From: Taibaiella sp.
GTDB lineage: Bacteria; Bacteroidota; Bacteroidia; Chitinophagales; Chitinophagaceae
Direction of reading: 5' to 3'
Assembly: GCA_019638495.1 (NCBI GenBank)
Contig: JAHBTQ010000003.1
Span: forward strand, 310,001 to 374,000
DNA length: 64,000 nucleotides
Made by a program: the position numbers and the translations under genes. Within the stretch, counting starts at the first letter, position 1. Each line of letters opens with the position of its first letter. A model generated the notes under the pieces. It searched no databases and had not been told where the DNA came from. It saw only the letters and a list, made by a program, of their open reading frames with translations. This document shows positions 10,701-19,438 of this stretch, one piece after another.

Positions 10701-11485
10701 AGCTGACCCATCCGTTCTTGCTGCGTCGCACCAAAGAACAGGTTGCAAAGGACCTGCCGGAAAAAACAGAGACTATTCTGTTCTGCGAAATGGGCACAGA
10801 ACAGCGTCGTATATATGATGCTTACCGCAACACCTATCGTTCGCAGATTTTGGGAATGATAGACGAGCGCGGCATGGAGCGCTCACAGATGCACATCCTG
10901 CAGGGCCTTACCAAGCTCCGACAGATATGCGATTCGCCCGCCATCCTCAATGAAGAAGAACGGTTCCATAATTATTCGGTAAAGCTGGATGAGTTGACTC
11001 GTGAGATCACTGAAAACGTCGGCGACCACAAGGTGTTGGTATTCTCCCAATTTTTGGGAATGCTGGCGCTCATCAAGCAGCGCTTGAATGACGATAAGAT
11101 AAGCCATGTCTATTTCGACGGTAGCAGCTCATCCATGGAACGCGAAAGAGCCATCCAGGAGTTTCAGAACAATCATGACTGCAGGGTATTCCTTATTTCC
11201 TTGAAAGCCGGTGGTATTGGTCTTAACCTCACTGCCGCAGATTACGTCTATATCGTGGATCCTTGGTGGAACCCTGCAGTAGAGCAGCAGGCTATAGACC
11301 GGACGCACCGCATAGGACAAACCAAGAATATTTTTGCATATAGGCTTATATGTAAAGATACACTGGAGGAGAAGATGTTACAGCTTCAGGAGCGCAAACG
11401 GGCTCTGGCTGCCGACCTTGTGTCCGACGATAGCGCCTTCATGAGGAAGCTCACCCGCGATGATATAGCATTCCTGTTCAGCTAA
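7748..11485 (+). CDS. SNF2-family helicase with two N-terminal SWIM zinc fingers
   Basis: The 1245-aa protein ends in a Snf2/Rad54-like ATPase. The Walker A motif is DDMGLGKTVQT (about 808-818), the Walker B box is the DESQ variant (about 906), SGTPVQNN is motif III, and SLKAGGIGLNLTAADYV and DRTHRIGQ are motifs V and VI. Two zinc fingers of pattern CxCx7CxH lie at residues 73-85 and 184-196; both fit the SWIM family. A long all-beta/alpha middle region (about 250-750) is typical of bacterial SNF2 proteins with an SNF2_N-associated domain. Family members are ATP-driven DNA translocases that remodel protein-DNA complexes, probably including stalled RNA polymerase. The gene is divergent from the NRPS-like gene across 173 bp. 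A single SWIM finger is more usual in such proteins, as far as I recall. Confidence 0.93.
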   Translation: MSLPPILRHIYNHGTEEVIRRGKKIFYTSGVQMLDVDHLLEQVRFRVRNDLYQNYYTVTINKYLQPKEMAVRCQCPYNLGEICRHEVAALFQLNDIIQSGFFENVNISYDQKHTAVRMRQVNRQMLQLFTAADSLEKAEKIANIGKINILVNKNGTIEADVPDDGTLFRVKVRQNEDKYFETSCSCDESSHPLCTHKAALFLHVLRVLGASHFLSMQNWDMQKNKLLEQYGYSLKDDLSGKFEFVYENNKPFLRVLDPSIKKVESRQPVKPIVETVTETLAPVEEKRLGVVVDVAQSAFPFVDFMLIAGTSDEKGESFIGPIEKLELSQYVNPVRFRTDDRDLIPVVRKFLPDELLRYLKKTLPFGDFLHDYESLLKEIPQDEVKEQAWEYLLPKYQKLLDRYSAHPFLYLKKPGKALSSQSIEPVGFSTRTVHPQLVASKTKGGYTVLLEWNIESRAIPHADVKVINSSLLQFEACLYALADVQEVQIAERFLPSGNIVVKNDEWQDFLAGTLMKWSNAVHVHFAEELVEHLTLAKPGCRLYLYEKDETLVLQPAFMYGGVEIKPGYFGDVIQPMDGIVTIMKRNETAEKEYLDLFHALHSDILFNKKEGFFHLPGTSVLANNWFFRFNEVMRDNNVDIMGFEGLRNLKVNTHKPQTQIQVSSGIDWFDASVELRFGDQVVSIVDVKRALAQRQNFIRLGDGTIGLLPDEWLKKYTLLLKMGETKGNKIRLKKYHFNVLDELMSEIDEDALQEELEIKKEKLEKILSNDYTNIGPPSKLVATLRPYQVAGFQWLIFLNEAGWGGILADDMGLGKTVQTLAFFQHYKNLNPDAIFLVVCPTTLMYNWENEIRKFTPELRHIIHHGPKRSASPSAYKSYDIVITTYGTMRSDIKGFRELEFDYVVLDESQSIKNPQSQVAKASLLLNCKNRLALSGTPVQNNTFDLYAQMNFLNPGMLGSREFFMSEFATPIDKFMEDEVKQQLKKLTHPFLLRRTKEQVAKDLPEKTETILFCEMGTEQRRIYDAYRNTYRSQILGMIDERGMERSQMHILQGLTKLRQICDSPAILNEEERFHNYSVKLDELTREITENVGDHKVLVFSQFLGMLALIKQRLNDDKISHVYFDGSSSSMERERAIQEFQNNHDCRVFLISLKAGGIGLNLTAADYVYIVDPWWNPAVEQQAIDRTHRIGQTKNIFAYRLICKDTLEEKMLQLQERKRALAADLVSDDSAFMRKLTRDDIAFLFS

Positions 11486-11549
11486 TAAAATCACTGCTGG
11501 CATGGCCCGAAAAAAGGAGTAATTTTATGCAATCCATATCACATACTCT

Positions 11550-13310
11550 ATGAGACTTGCCCTTCTGGCGATATTTACAGTTATTACTTGTTTGCAAACT
11601 GGTTTTGCACAAACCGGCATAGCAGATCTGCAGGCCCAGAGCCCTGATGGCAAAACCGTAAAGCTCGCATGGATCACCACGAGCATGCCTCCGGGCTTCA
11701 ATGGCTTCGATATTAAGAGAAAGGATGGCCTTGGAGACTGGAAACAATTGAACAGTGTGCCACTGCTCCCCGGTATTTCGTTGAAGAAAGACCTCACTCC
11801 ATACGAATCAGACAATACAGACGCCACACGCATTAAGGAAAAATTGAAGGATCTCATCGCTGCCGGGAAACTAAGGGAATATGATTTCAACACATTTATA
11901 GGAAGGTGGGCTACAAATGATAAGGAAATACAGGATGTTATGGGCCTGGCAATGCTCGATTTTGATATTTCTATCATCAGCGGTTTTGGCTTTGTAGACC
12001 ACACCGTTTCCCAGAAGATGGAGTATCAATATGGGCTTTTTCTGCACCAGAATGGAGAACTGGTTGATAAGATATCCTGGAACTATGGTACTGTGCCCGA
12101 CCTGGATGTAGTACGTGAGATATCCTCAAAGGCACTGCCCGGCCGGCCCGGAGTCGAACTTTCCTGGAGTGTAGAAGTGGGCCGAATGAAGAGCAGTCTT
12201 ATTGCCGGTTTTAATGTTTACAAAAGAGGAATAAGGCTGAATGACCACCCGATATGGATAGACGGCAAAAAGGATCTGTCAAATTTTTCATGGAACGACG
12301 CTGGCGCAAATTCTTCTGTTGCAGAGCAATATAGCATCAGTGCTGAGTCAATATTCGGGATCGAGGGGTTGATCACTTCCTACAATTATGTCCCTTCTGA
12401 ACATCCTACAGGTTATAGCAAGACTGTAGTTTCCTCCATCGCGTCTCGCGGCTACTATTATCGCGATGGTATCCAGGTAAGTTGGACTTTCCCTAAAGAT
12501 CAGGAGCGTTTTATTTCTGGCTTCTACGTGGAGAAGGACAATATGCCCGACGGATACAGGCGTGTTTCCGAATTGCTCCCTGCAGATCAACGCTCGTTTA
12601 TCGACAATACCGGATCTCCGGTCAGCACCCCATTCCGAATGCGCATAGTCGCAGCATACAAAGACAGAACAATGTTTGCGGGTATAGAGCGTATGTTCAA
12701 CTATTTTCCGCTTATCGATCCTCCTAAGCCGCAAAACGTACAGGCTGTAGTTAAGACGGAACGACAAAATGTCGCGGTCAAGGTTTCTTGGGACCGTCCC
12801 ATGAATGGCGATAGCACCACAGATAGGTTCAGTGTATGGTGTGTACGCAATGCGCTCGATAAGGCGACTCAGATAGCAGGGAACCTCACACCTTCGCAGA
12901 ACACATGCGGCTACGACGTCCCGCAGGGTGTTAGTGCTACCATCGGTTTTTTTGTAAGGGCCAGCAGTCGTTTTTCCGGAGAAAGCTTCAGCGATACGGT
13001 CTACGTTATTACTCCAAGTACCTTTCTGCCCGCGCCCACAGCACACGCTAGCCGCTCCGGTGATTCTTCAGTTGCTGTGCATTGGGATTTTACTGACGTT
13101 AGCGACCTCGCAGGCTTCCGGCTCTATAGTAATGGTACACTGATAGCAGACGAAAAGCAATTGGTACGTGGAATTCGCGACTATACCTTTACTGGCCTGG
13201 CACCGGCTACTACTTACAACTTCACAGTCCGTGCTGTTTCAGAAAAACTTATCGTGAGCGATGCTTCGGCGCCGGCCGTTGTTGATATGCCGGTTCCTCA
13301 GAAACCCTGA
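11550..13310 (+). CDS. Secreted protein with fibronectin type III-like domains
   Basis: The 586-aa protein has a clear signal peptide (MRLALLAIFTVITCLQTGFAQ). It then contains several beta-sandwich units with the spaced Trp and Tyr of fibronectin type III domains: a divergent one near the N-terminus (VKLAWITTSMPPGFNGFDIKRK), others in the middle (VQVSW-like and VAVKVSWDRP), and a well-formed last one (SVAVHWDFTDVSDLAGFRLYSNG to AVSEKLIVSDAS). No catalytic motif and no T9SS tail is visible, so the role is probably structural or in binding. It begins 64 bp after the helicase gene and ends 1 bp from the convergent gene at 13312. Function unknown. Confidence 0.75.
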   Translation: MRLALLAIFTVITCLQTGFAQTGIADLQAQSPDGKTVKLAWITTSMPPGFNGFDIKRKDGLGDWKQLNSVPLLPGISLKKDLTPYESDNTDATRIKEKLKDLIAAGKLREYDFNTFIGRWATNDKEIQDVMGLAMLDFDISIISGFGFVDHTVSQKMEYQYGLFLHQNGELVDKISWNYGTVPDLDVVREISSKALPGRPGVELSWSVEVGRMKSSLIAGFNVYKRGIRLNDHPIWIDGKKDLSNFSWNDAGANSSVAEQYSISAESIFGIEGLITSYNYVPSEHPTGYSKTVVSSIASRGYYYRDGIQVSWTFPKDQERFISGFYVEKDNMPDGYRRVSELLPADQRSFIDNTGSPVSTPFRMRIVAAYKDRTMFAGIERMFNYFPLIDPPKPQNVQAVVKTERQNVAVKVSWDRPMNGDSTTDRFSVWCVRNALDKATQIAGNLTPSQNTCGYDVPQGVSATIGFFVRASSRFSGESFSDTVYVITPSTFLPAPTAHASRSGDSSVAVHWDFTDVSDLAGFRLYSNGTLIADEKQLVRGIRDYTFTGLAPATTYNFTVRAVSEKLIVSDASAPAVVDMPVPQKP

Positions 13311-13311
13311 T

Positions 13312-13866
13312 TTATTTTGCTACGGTAAAAGCATGTAAGCTATCCATAGATATCCAGATGGTGCACGTTCTTCCATGCTCCTTCGTTCGTATATATTCTG
13401 AAAGCGTATCTCCAAACCTTGCATAGCTGAAGTAGTTGTCGCAGCAGGATTCAGCTTCCATTGCCACTTCCGTTGTTGGCCGTTTTGCCACTTCATAAGA
13501 GGCGAGCGACAGCAAATGGCGCACTTCTTCCGGGCACGTACTGAAGCAAACTGAAGCTTGTCCGGGTACGTCAACGATCGGGTCCGTAGAGGCATATATT
13601 TTTACGCATTTCCCCGGTTTGCACCCCAATATGTCCTCGTAGATTTTTTCACCCGGGCGGCCCGCTGCTACTTCTTCAGCAACTTTTACGGTTTGCCTTA
13701 TCGTTTTGTAGGCAGTTATCGCACCAGATACCATAAAAAGCAGGAAGCATCCAACTGCAGCAATTACCAGGTTCACTCGTTTGCGCACAATACCGACCAA
13801 AAGCAGCACTCCAAAGAGCAGCAATAGAATAATGGAGCTAACCACCCATGGGATTATCGTACTCAT
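13312..13866 (-). CDS. Small membrane protein, unknown function
   Basis: The 184-aa protein has two adjacent hydrophobic helices at the N-terminus (about residues 5-27 and 31-52), followed by a soluble domain with several cysteines (CKPGKC, CFSTC and CC motifs). I do not recognise a family. Its start codon overlaps the stop of the upstream DUF922-like gene by an ATGA at 13863-13866, which indicates translational coupling. The soluble domain would be anchored by the N-terminal hairpin. The paired cysteines suggest disulfides or metal binding, which is an inference. Confidence 0.7.
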   Translation of the reverse strand: MSTIIPWVVSSIILLLLFGVLLLVGIVRKRVNLVIAAVGCFLLFMVSGAITAYKTIRQTVKVAEEVAAGRPGEKIYEDILGCKPGKCVKIYASTDPIVDVPGQASVCFSTCPEEVRHLLSLASYEVAKRPTTEVAMEAESCCDNYFSYARFGDTLSEYIRTKEHGRTCTIWISMDSLHAFTVAK

Positions 13867-15131
13867 CTCCTGATGACCTTTTTTACCTCGGCCTGAGGTG
13901 CTGCTACTTCGTTAAATCCTGCCTTTACCAGCGCGTCAGCTACTTCCTTCTCAGTTTTATATTTCGCTTTTTGCGGCTTGCCATTCAGGGTGCCCTCGAA
14001 ACCTTCTGCCAGCTCCGCCGGGATTTCCAGTTTCTTTAGCCTGCCCGGAAATGGCCTGGACGATACATTATCATATACTCGGACTGAGTAGTGTCTCCCT
14101 GTTGCCTCTCGGTCCTTTCTGTCCATCGTTGTTTGTATCACAAGTTCTCGGACGCCGTCACTGTCAGCATTTGCAAAGAAACTCGCGCTGACCTTAGGTG
14201 CAGCATCGTTTATGGAAAAAGTATCAATGAAGGAGCGCTTATACATGCCGTTGCCTGTTGGGATAAATAAGTATCCTAGCGTCCTTGAGCAGTCTTTGAC
14301 TGGTTTCCCTGTCTCTTCAATAAAATAGCGCTGGTTATAGAATGCGAGGTAACATGGTTCACTCAGCCATTCCTTCACCTCCTTGCTCACCGCCGCATTT
14401 TCATCGTGAAACTCTGTATATAGCGGCCTTACCCGTGTGCAAAACCTGCGCAGATCGTCATCCGGAAGTTTTTTTACAGAAACGCCATGTGCTTTCACCA
14501 CTTGTACTGTGCTCAGAGGTGCATTGTAAAGGTCTATCGTTACCAGGTCCAGGGCGCGCTTTATCCGCATGTCCCAGAGCTCCTGGGCGTCGATAGAGTC
14601 GCGTCCTTCCGGATTTACTTCACTGTCATATTTTTCCTGGAGTGCCTGGTGTTTGTTGTAATAATCTCTTAGAATATTGTTTATCTCTTCGTTGTAGTTC
14701 TTCTCGCTGAAGTCTTTTGATACTACAGCCTCCTCCATTATTTTTGAATATACTAGCGCAATATCATAGTGGTCATGCTCATGCGTCAGGATGTAAGTCG
14801 AATGAGCATTTTTTACCTCATCCCTCACAAATGCATGGCTCTGAAAGGCGCACTTGGCAATTGGTTTGAATTTCACTCGCCCATTTTCTAATCGTTCTCC
14901 CGGCATCCATTTAAAGTAGATTGCAGGGATTACATACGCCTGCGCGCGATATCCCTGCGCTGCCAGCGTTCGGGCGAATTGCTTGTCTTCCTTATTCTGA
15001 AAGTCGTTCCATGTTAGGGTACGGTAGTTAATGATCTTTCCTTCTGGCGCTATATAGCCAATATCATTCTTGTTTTGTGCTTGCGCTACGGTGCAGATAG
15101 CAAGCAGCAAGGTGGGCAGGAGGGTACGCAT
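13863..15131 (-). CDS. DUF922-like putative periplasmic zinc protease
   Basis: Starting at the Met at 15131 gives 422 aa with a good signal peptide (MRTLLPTLLLAICTVAQAQ). An upstream Met at 15164 would precede this with polar residues, so the later start is preferred. The N-terminal half carries LTWNDFQ and then THEHDHYDIALVYSKIM; the HExxHxD motif and LTW(N/S)DF opener match DUF922-type proteins common in Bacteroidota, which are thought to be metallopeptidase-like. The C-terminal half (about 200-422) has no family I recognise. The gene is translationally coupled to the downstream membrane protein and follows the LytTR regulator by 64 bp, so these genes may form one transcription unit. Confidence 0.72.
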   Translation of the reverse strand: MRTLLPTLLLAICTVAQAQNKNDIGYIAPEGKIINYRTLTWNDFQNKEDKQFARTLAAQGYRAQAYVIPAIYFKWMPGERLENGRVKFKPIAKCAFQSHAFVRDEVKNAHSTYILTHEHDHYDIALVYSKIMEEAVVSKDFSEKNYNEEINNILRDYYNKHQALQEKYDSEVNPEGRDSIDAQELWDMRIKRALDLVTIDLYNAPLSTVQVVKAHGVSVKKLPDDDLRRFCTRVRPLYTEFHDENAAVSKEVKEWLSEPCYLAFYNQRYFIEETGKPVKDCSRTLGYLFIPTGNGMYKRSFIDTFSINDAAPKVSASFFANADSDGVRELVIQTTMDRKDREATGRHYSVRVYDNVSSRPFPGRLKKLEIPAELAEGFEGTLNGKPQKAKYKTEKEVADALVKAGFNEVAAPQAEVKKVIRR

Positions 15132-15195
15132 AGTCAAAAGTAAAACAATGTTGCATGTGTTCAAAGTCTCGGTCTGTCTTGCGCTTGTAGATTAC

Positions 15196-15942
15196 CTACT
15201 GGAAGCGGGCTATCCGCTTCAGCAAAGGTTCAATCCTGTCCTGCGATACAGATACCTCGTGTTTCTTGTCCACTACGAGGTAGCCTCCGTTCGACTTTAT
15301 ATATTCTGTAACGTGTGTCACATTCACCATGTATGATTTGTGGCACCGGAAAAAGTCTTCGCATGTCGTCAGCACCGTTTCAAAGTACTTAAGCGGCTTG
15401 CTTACCAGCCGCGTGTTGCCATCCTTCAGTACAACCTTTGTGTATGCTCCGTCTGCCTCAAAAAAGAGGATATTAGATGTGTCCTCAAATGTCACTGCGT
15501 TCAATGTATGCAGCGCTATTTTCTGGGGCTGTTCGCTGCTGAGGTTCGATTTCAACACTGCATAGTTGCTGCGGTTACGCGTTCTTTCAAACAGATCGAA
15601 TGCGGCTCGCAGTTCTGTAGGCTGCACCGGTTTTAGCAGGTAAGACACTGCCGAAAGGTTAAAGGCGCGAATTGCATACTGGTTGTATGCAGTTACAAAG
15701 ATCACTGAGAAGGTTATCTCTTCCTCATTGAAGAAGTCTAGCAGTTCCAGTCCGCTATGGCCGGGTAGCTCTATGTCTAGGAACACAATGTCGGGCTTGT
15801 GTTTCCTTATCGCTTTCACTCCTGATGCCAGGTCCGCGCACAGCTCCGACACGCTCACTTCCTCTATATACTCAGTTACCATCTCCCGAAGTAAGATACG
15901 GGCCATTTCCTCATCATCTATGATGATTGCTTTGTAGTTCAT
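15196..15942 (-). CDS. LytTR-family response regulator
   Basis: The 248-aa protein has a receiver domain (about 1-120) with the acidic pair D9-D10 and phospho-acceptor D56 in DIVFLDIELPGHSG. A C-terminal LytTR DNA-binding domain (about 145-245) shows the ILFFEADGAYTKVVLKDG and FFRCHKSYMVNV blocks. It pairs with the upstream sensor kinase: the kinase stop and this start share one base (TAATG), a typical sign of translational coupling. Family members bind direct repeats and control cell-surface or carbohydrate-related functions. The targets are unknown; the downstream DUF922-like and membrane-protein genes are candidates by proximity. Confidence 0.92.
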   Translation of the reverse strand: MNYKAIIIDDEEMARILLREMVTEYIEEVSVSELCADLASGVKAIRKHKPDIVFLDIELPGHSGLELLDFFNEEEITFSVIFVTAYNQYAIRAFNLSAVSYLLKPVQPTELRAAFDLFERTRNRSNYAVLKSNLSSEQPQKIALHTLNAVTFEDTSNILFFEADGAYTKVVLKDGNTRLVSKPLKYFETVLTTCEDFFRCHKSYMVNVTHVTEYIKSNGGYLVVDKKHEVSVSQDRIEPLLKRIARFQ

Positions 15943-18794
15943 TATATAATTATTGTTATGGTCACGGTAGTACCGCCTGCAATGCCGTTCTCCTTAATTT
16001 TATCGGTTATTTCCACTTTTATCTTTCCCGGCTGCTGTTCATTTAGCAGGCGCACACGCTCCGCTGTTGCGCGGGTAGAGTAAGATTTGTACTTGTGTTT
16101 CTTTATCTCGTTCAGGGCCTGTGAGCGGCTTCTGCCTATTCCGTTATCGTCTACCGTTATGCGCACAACACTGCCAGCCCGCTCACATCGTATCACCAGC
16201 CTTTTGGGGCCTTCTTTGTGCATCAGGCCATGTTTTACCGCATTCTCCACAAAGGGCTGCAATATCATTGATGGAATTTCTATAGCTCCGGCATCGTTTA
16301 TTCCTGCAAGGTCTATGGTATATTCAAAGTCGTCGCCAAACCGCATCTTTTCCAGCTCCAGGTATAGTTTCATGGCAGCTATTTCATCGTGTAGCACCAC
16401 CGATTCGGTCTCCGACATTTCAAGGACGGTGCGCGTAAGCATGGAAAACTTGGATAAGTAATTGCCAGCTTTGGTTTTTTCATTCGTAAATATATAGGCC
16501 TGTATGGTGTTTAGTGCATTGAAAAAGAAATGAGGATTCATCTGGGAACGCAGCGCTGTCAGCATTGATCGGCTTAGCTGCTCCTCCAGTTGCGACTTTT
16601 GCCTCAGCTCTTCCATCTTGCGCATCTTTGTCCTTACGCGGCGGTGGTATATTACTTGCCCTATCGCCAATGCAGCAAGTGCGCATAGCATGTAGAACCA
16701 AAGTTGTCCCCAGAATGGTGTGCGGATACTGAAGGAAACTCCGTCGGTCACATCCTTCCCATTTACCCTGAAACGGATATTGTACTGCCCTGGTCCCAGC
16801 GAGCGAAATTGCAGTGTTCTATCTTCATTACTTAGCTCTGTCCAGGCTCCGTTGTTGAGACTGTACGAGACCATCGATGGCTCAGGTTGCCCAAACTCAA
16901 CAAGCGAATAATCTATAGAGATATTGTTTTCTCCCGGCGAGAGATCGGCAAGTTCTTTACTCGTGGTCTCCCTGTCGTTCACGGTAACTCCGTTTATGTA
17001 GAAAGGCGGAAGTTCTGAGTTGGCGTTTGTGTTGGTCGATGTCAGGTTGCAGGCAATTAACCCATTATTTGTCGCCAGCCATAGTGTTGAGTCGTTCGCT
17101 GCCAGGTCATTTATCGCATCGGCATTAATGTGGCACCGCAAAGCATGCGATATGTTCCCTTTTTGTAACCCATAGATACGGCTGCCGGCGGTATAATAAA
17201 TACTTCCGTTCGACTGGCGTAGCAGCTTCACGCGTCCATTGCCTTGCATCTTAGGGATTATTGCTGTGGAGTCGCCCGGAGCAAAACGGAATAGGGTACC
17301 CTTGGTGTCAGCGGCATATACAAATCCATCATGCAGAGCCAGGGTCGCCGCAAATATTGGGTTCGATTTGCTTAATACGGGGTAGGTCTTTCCGCCGCCC
17401 ATACACAATATGCCACGATTAGTGGCGAAGACCAATGTTCCTGTTGTGGTATCATAAACGGTAGAGCGACCTCGGACAGCAGCCAGTAGAATAGTGTCAA
17501 ACGTGAGCGGTTGCCAACCGGTATTATTTGCAGATTTGTTCGGATGGATATGTCTGGCCAGCAGACCGCATGTGCCGCTGGCGGCAACGGCATAATGATC
17601 ATTATCTATCGGGTACACCGACTTTACCGCCAGGAGACCGCTTCTAGCGGTGTTACTCCGGGATAACATGGTAAAGCCCGATGCAGAATAGATGATATTG
17701 TCATTGTCGGCATAGAGGTAGTAGATGTCAGCATTCTGTGCATCATGGTGCAGCAGTTTCACTTGGTCGTGGCCGTTAGGAAGCATCAGCAGGTCGCCAT
17801 TTTGGGAGCCTACCAATATACCCTTTTGGGTCGCTACTACCTGTTTCACTTTGTGCCCGTTGAGTATATTTATCTCCGTCGCCATGTCCGGCACAATAAA
17901 TACACCTTCATTCGTCGTACTAAACCAGTAATTACCCCTGCTGTCGCGGGTCACGGCAGATATGCTCTTGCCGGGAAAAAGCGATCGGCTCTGCTCTTTG
18001 TCGCTTACTCGACAGCCGTTTGAGCTGCAGATCCATAACTTTTGTTCAATTCTGCATACTGACTGTAGTTGACCATCGCAAAAAGCTGGAACTGTTGCAA
18101 GTTCATCCAGTCGGTTGTTGAATATCTCAATATTTGTGGGGCCTGTAGATCGCTTGATGACAAAGGTGCTGTCGCCCTTGCAGAATACCTGGTGCACTTC
18201 ATGCTTTGTCGCGTGTAAAGGGCGTGAGTAGACCTTGAAGTTCGTATCAACGCGGTAAAGAGTCCCATCTACCACTAGCACTATGCCCGTTGGGATACCG
18301 GCACTATGTTCGAACCTGGAGTAGGGGATGTCTATTCGCCTCACTACCTCCAGCGTTTTGATGTCATATACATTTACCCCGCCGTCTGTCACAACAAATA
18401 GGTGATGCCTGGTTATGCTAAATGGCATATACGCGCCCGGCGCACGTTGCTTCAAAGGCAGTAGCCGGTCGCCATCCGTATAATACAGGTACCCGTCAAA
18501 GTTCTCATACCAGACACGCCCAAGAGCATCTTGCTGAATACAACTACCTGAGGCTGATGTTTGCACATCACTTTGCCAGGTCCGGAACGAGTGGCCGTCG
18601 AAGCGAGAGAGGCCGGCACCCGTAGCCAGCCACATAAAGCCCCGTTTGTCCTCCATCATGTCATACACCTCCTCCGAGGGTAGGCCCTGGTTCTTACTTA
18701 TTGATATGTAGTATGGATGCCAGCCGCCTGCCAACTGGCAAAATCCGGTTCGGTACATGGATACTAGCAGTATAAATAGTAGCAGTCTCTTCAT
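15942..18794 (-). CDS. LytS-type sensor histidine kinase with periplasmic beta-propeller
   Basis: The start at 18794 gives 950 aa with a signal peptide ending at TGFCQ; an upstream Met at 18932 would add 46 residues lacking signal-peptide character and is disfavoured. The N-terminal part holds two-component-regulator propeller repeats (for example GLPSEEVYDMMEDKRGFMWL and RGNYWFSTTNEGVF). A Y_Y_Y-like beta-sandwich follows (PGENNISIDYSLVEFG), then one transmembrane helix (FWGQLWFYMLCALAALAIGQ), a His_kinase domain with the phospho-acceptor His at about 755 in QMNPHFFFNAL, and a HATPase domain (VENAVKHGL, DDNGIG). It senses a periplasmic signal, possibly an oligosaccharide as in related propeller sensors, and phosphorylates the coupled LytTR regulator. 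Confidence 0.9.
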   Translation of the reverse strand: MKRLLLFILLVSMYRTGFCQLAGGWHPYYISISKNQGLPSEEVYDMMEDKRGFMWLATGAGLSRFDGHSFRTWQSDVQTSASGSCIQQDALGRVWYENFDGYLYYTDGDRLLPLKQRAPGAYMPFSITRHHLFVVTDGGVNVYDIKTLEVVRRIDIPYSRFEHSAGIPTGIVLVVDGTLYRVDTNFKVYSRPLHATKHEVHQVFCKGDSTFVIKRSTGPTNIEIFNNRLDELATVPAFCDGQLQSVCRIEQKLWICSSNGCRVSDKEQSRSLFPGKSISAVTRDSRGNYWFSTTNEGVFIVPDMATEINILNGHKVKQVVATQKGILVGSQNGDLLMLPNGHDQVKLLHHDAQNADIYYLYADNDNIIYSASGFTMLSRSNTARSGLLAVKSVYPIDNDHYAVAASGTCGLLARHIHPNKSANNTGWQPLTFDTILLAAVRGRSTVYDTTTGTLVFATNRGILCMGGGKTYPVLSKSNPIFAATLALHDGFVYAADTKGTLFRFAPGDSTAIIPKMQGNGRVKLLRQSNGSIYYTAGSRIYGLQKGNISHALRCHINADAINDLAANDSTLWLATNNGLIACNLTSTNTNANSELPPFYINGVTVNDRETTSKELADLSPGENNISIDYSLVEFGQPEPSMVSYSLNNGAWTELSNEDRTLQFRSLGPGQYNIRFRVNGKDVTDGVSFSIRTPFWGQLWFYMLCALAALAIGQVIYHRRVRTKMRKMEELRQKSQLEEQLSRSMLTALRSQMNPHFFFNALNTIQAYIFTNEKTKAGNYLSKFSMLTRTVLEMSETESVVLHDEIAAMKLYLELEKMRFGDDFEYTIDLAGINDAGAIEIPSMILQPFVENAVKHGLMHKEGPKRLVIRCERAGSVVRITVDDNGIGRSRSQALNEIKKHKYKSYSTRATAERVRLLNEQQPGKIKVEITDKIKENGIAGGTTVTITIII

Positions 18795-19024
18795 GGCAGA
18801 GGTGGCAAACAAAGATAATAGCGAGGGTGCGGAAACACTATCGCCGATATATGAAAGTGGCCCCGCATTGTTTGAATGTCCCTTTCCGTTTATTGTAGCA
18901 GCATGAAGCCTTCCTTTGCTGGGAAAAGACATACATTAACTGAAAACCACCATTCATAAACCCAAACCGCCCTTTCATTAAATCAGCCACACATGTGCCG
19001 GTGGGTTATTCACCTTTGTATGGT

Positions 19025-19218
19025 CGCTTTTTATGTGGGAAGGCTCTTGTCCTTTCCGGTATCAGAGCAGCTAAAAGATGTAATTATTTTTTCTAAATTG
19101 TTGATAGCCCTTGCAAGAGCGTCTATGTCTATAGATACTCTACCTGCAAGGACAAGAGGGAATTGGTATTGACTATCACTTTGGATCACGGGGCCACGCC
19201 ACAGGGCGTGGCTTTTTT
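19025..19218 (+). ncRNA. Structured RNA, possible 6S RNA of the Flavo type
   Basis: On the plus strand an 11-bp perfect stem pairs 19044-19054 with 19148-19158. Inside it lies a second hairpin (19116-19126 with 19131-19141, including a G-T pair and one bulge), plus an alternative extension (19110-19115 with 19145-19150) that competes for three bases of the outer stem. A large unpaired region lies between. An intrinsic terminator follows at 19193-19218. The closing stem, large internal bubble and apical hairpin resemble 6S RNA. No open frame of note crosses it. The start is a guess from a weak -7-like element at 19011-19018 (CACCTTTG). No covariance model was run, so the 6S label is tentative; the presence of a structured transcript is better supported. 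Confidence 0.45.
19193..19218 (+). terminator. Intrinsic terminator of the structured RNA
   Basis: An 8-bp GC-rich stem (19193-19200 with 19205-19212) with a 4-nt loop is followed by six T residues. Confidence 0.8.
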
Positions 19219-19438
19219 ATTTCAGCTGGCCATGGTGGTTATCACCTGCAGCCAGCACATTCCCCCGTTGTAGATATTCACCAACAACCACCATATGGGT
19301 AATCAGTCTTGGTTGCCACCCTGCCGCGCCCGCTAGCCTGATTTGCGTCTATAATGGAGCCATCAACAGTTGACGGCATATTGGAAAAGGGGAAACTCCT
19401 TACAGCGCACAACTCCTAATTAGCAACACTCGCTGTTT
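19219..19438. other. Gene-free stretch with one imperfect inverted repeat
   Basis: No convincing gene is seen here. Complementary CCATGGTGGTT and AACCACCATATGG arms lie about 44 bp apart near 19230-19296, and could fold but lack a terminator tail. It separates the RNA gene from the 3' end of the minus-strand lipoprotein gene. Confidence 0.4.

Noticed and set aside
19011..19018. Strong -7 promoter for the structured RNA
   Set aside because: The element reads CACCTTTG rather than TAnnTTTG and has no -33 TTTG at a suitable distance, so I only use it as a weak guide.
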